A program made the translations under genes and the position numbers. Below, piece after piece: positions 34,994-35,972 of a stretch of 35,972 nt of DNA. How positions within the stretch are numbered: the first letter of the stretch is position 1; each line of letters starts with the position of its first letter. The stretch is from positions 1-35,972 of the forward strand of contig JAIRLY010000329.1 of the NCBI GenBank assembly GCA_031259075.1, in the 5' to 3' direction. Origin of the DNA: Dysgonamonadaceae bacterium. GTDB taxonomy: Bacteria > Bacteroidota > Bacteroidia > Bacteroidales > Azobacteroidaceae. The notes beneath the pieces are model-generated. The model was not told where the DNA came from, did no database searches, and saw nothing but the letters and a program-made list of their open reading frames with translations.

Positions 34994-35972
34994 ATGAGAA
35001 AAATACTTTATTTCGTATTACTGCTGCTCATGAGTAGCGGTAATCTTTCGGCTCAGGTAAGTATTGGCTCGGAAGACGGGCCTCGGCCCGGCGCCGGTCT
35101 GGATTTGAACAGTAAAACGAAAGGACTGTTATTGCCGAATGTATCTCTTTCTGCTCCGGCCACCGAATTTCAATTGAGCGGCGGTGATCCGGCCACAGCG
35201 AGCGGGATGCTGGTTTATAATACAAGCGACGATTTGGATGGCCCCGGTGTTTATGTCTGGGACGGTAGCAAATGGATTTTAAATACCTGTGTTCCGGCAA
35301 CTCCTACCGGTATTACGTTCTCTAAAACGGCGAACATTAAATTGGATGAAACGATCACTGCCACGGCTACTCCCGAAGTTACGTTCGGGAACGCGAAACC
35401 GAATCACTATAATTGGACAATTCCCGACAACTATTTTGAGATTCTCGACAGTGAGAATACACGGGTTATCAAGCTCAAAGCCAAAGCCGCCGGCTCGTCG
35501 ATTACCGGTACAATAAAAGTAAATGCGGAGAATGCCTGCGATAAGAGCGCCGATTATAGTAATACTACCGCTCTCAACATTTTAGATTGTTCTGATGTTC
35601 CGGCTACACCGGGTACAATTGAGTTTTCTGCAACAACCGTTAATCTGACCGGCATGTTTACAGCTTCGGTACCTGAAGTGACTACGGGCACACAAATTCC
35701 GACGTCCTATACATGGACATTGCCGAGCGGCCTGACCGGTTCGTCTACATCACGTTCAATTACCATTACGGGCGCAACAGCCGGAACGTATGCAGTGGGC
35801 GAAATCCAGGTGACGGCAACCAATGTCTGCGGAACGAGTGCGGCACAAAGCAACGCTTCGGCAGTGACGGTTCATCCTTGTACGGCTGCTCCGACAATTT
35901 CGTCTCCTGTTGCGGATGAAACGAAAATCACTAAAGTGAATGTAGAGCTTCTGTCGGAGTTGTCGATTACCG
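34994..35972 (+). CDS. Secreted surface protein with the same N-terminal module followed by PKD-like repeats; runs off the window (absent from the supplied ORF track)
   Basis: Frame open from ATG 34994: MRKILYFVLLLLMSSGNLSAQVSIGSEDGPRPGAGLDLNSKTKGLLLPNVSL...GMLVYNTSDDLDGPGVYVWDGSKWILNTCVPATPTGITFSK... to the last base. Confidence 0.88.
   Translation, partial: MRKILYFVLLLLMSSGNLSAQVSIGSEDGPRPGAGLDLNSKTKGLLLPNVSLSAPATEFQLSGGDPATASGMLVYNTSDDLDGPGVYVWDGSKWILNTCVPATPTGITFSKTANIKLDETITATATPEVTFGNAKPNHYNWTIPDNYFEILDSENTRVIKLKAKAAGSSITGTIKVNAENACDKSADYSNTTALNILDCSDVPATPGTIEFSATTVNLTGMFTASVPEVTTGTQIPTSYTWTLPSGLTGSSTSRSITITGATAGTYAVGEIQVTATNVCGTSAAQSNASAVTVHPCTAAPTISSPVADETKITKVNVELLSELSIT

Overview
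Bacteroidales-type chromosomal window: low-GC, with recurrent TAnnTTTG (-7) promoters. From left to right it contains: an rsmD/DUF3822 operon; a NUDIX hydrolase; a MATE transporter plus cytidylate-kinase-like pair; a pstC-pstA-pstB-phoU-phoB-phoR phosphate cluster with no pstS and an unusual PstB; a decayed prophage scar (about 10.5-13.3 kb) carrying two divergent HigBA toxin-antitoxin modules; an AAA ATPase/PD-(D/E)XK protein; an L-arabinose operon (NrtR/AraR-type regulator, araD, GH51 arabinofuranosidase, araA, araB, SSS symporter) with a twin palindromic operator; IS scars; nspC, a UvrD/PcrA helicase, ridA, an epimerase and tadA; and a tightly overlapping accessory cassette (28.9-33.8 kb: unknown protein, SNF2-like ATPase, GNAT-like protein, DUF3440 PAPS-reductase-like protein, ParB-like protein, two tiny ORFs) behind a perfect 24-bp palindrome. 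After that come a non-coding region with an elaborate multi-stem foldable structure, a repeated hairpin element also present inverted at the left edge of the window, and the start of a surface-protein gene pair. The best candidates for something undescribed are the SNF2/PAPS-reductase/ParB cassette, the structured element at about 34053-34231, the degenerate PstB, and the ends-of-window hairpin repeat with compensatory changes. All assignments come from reading the sequence; no database search was run.
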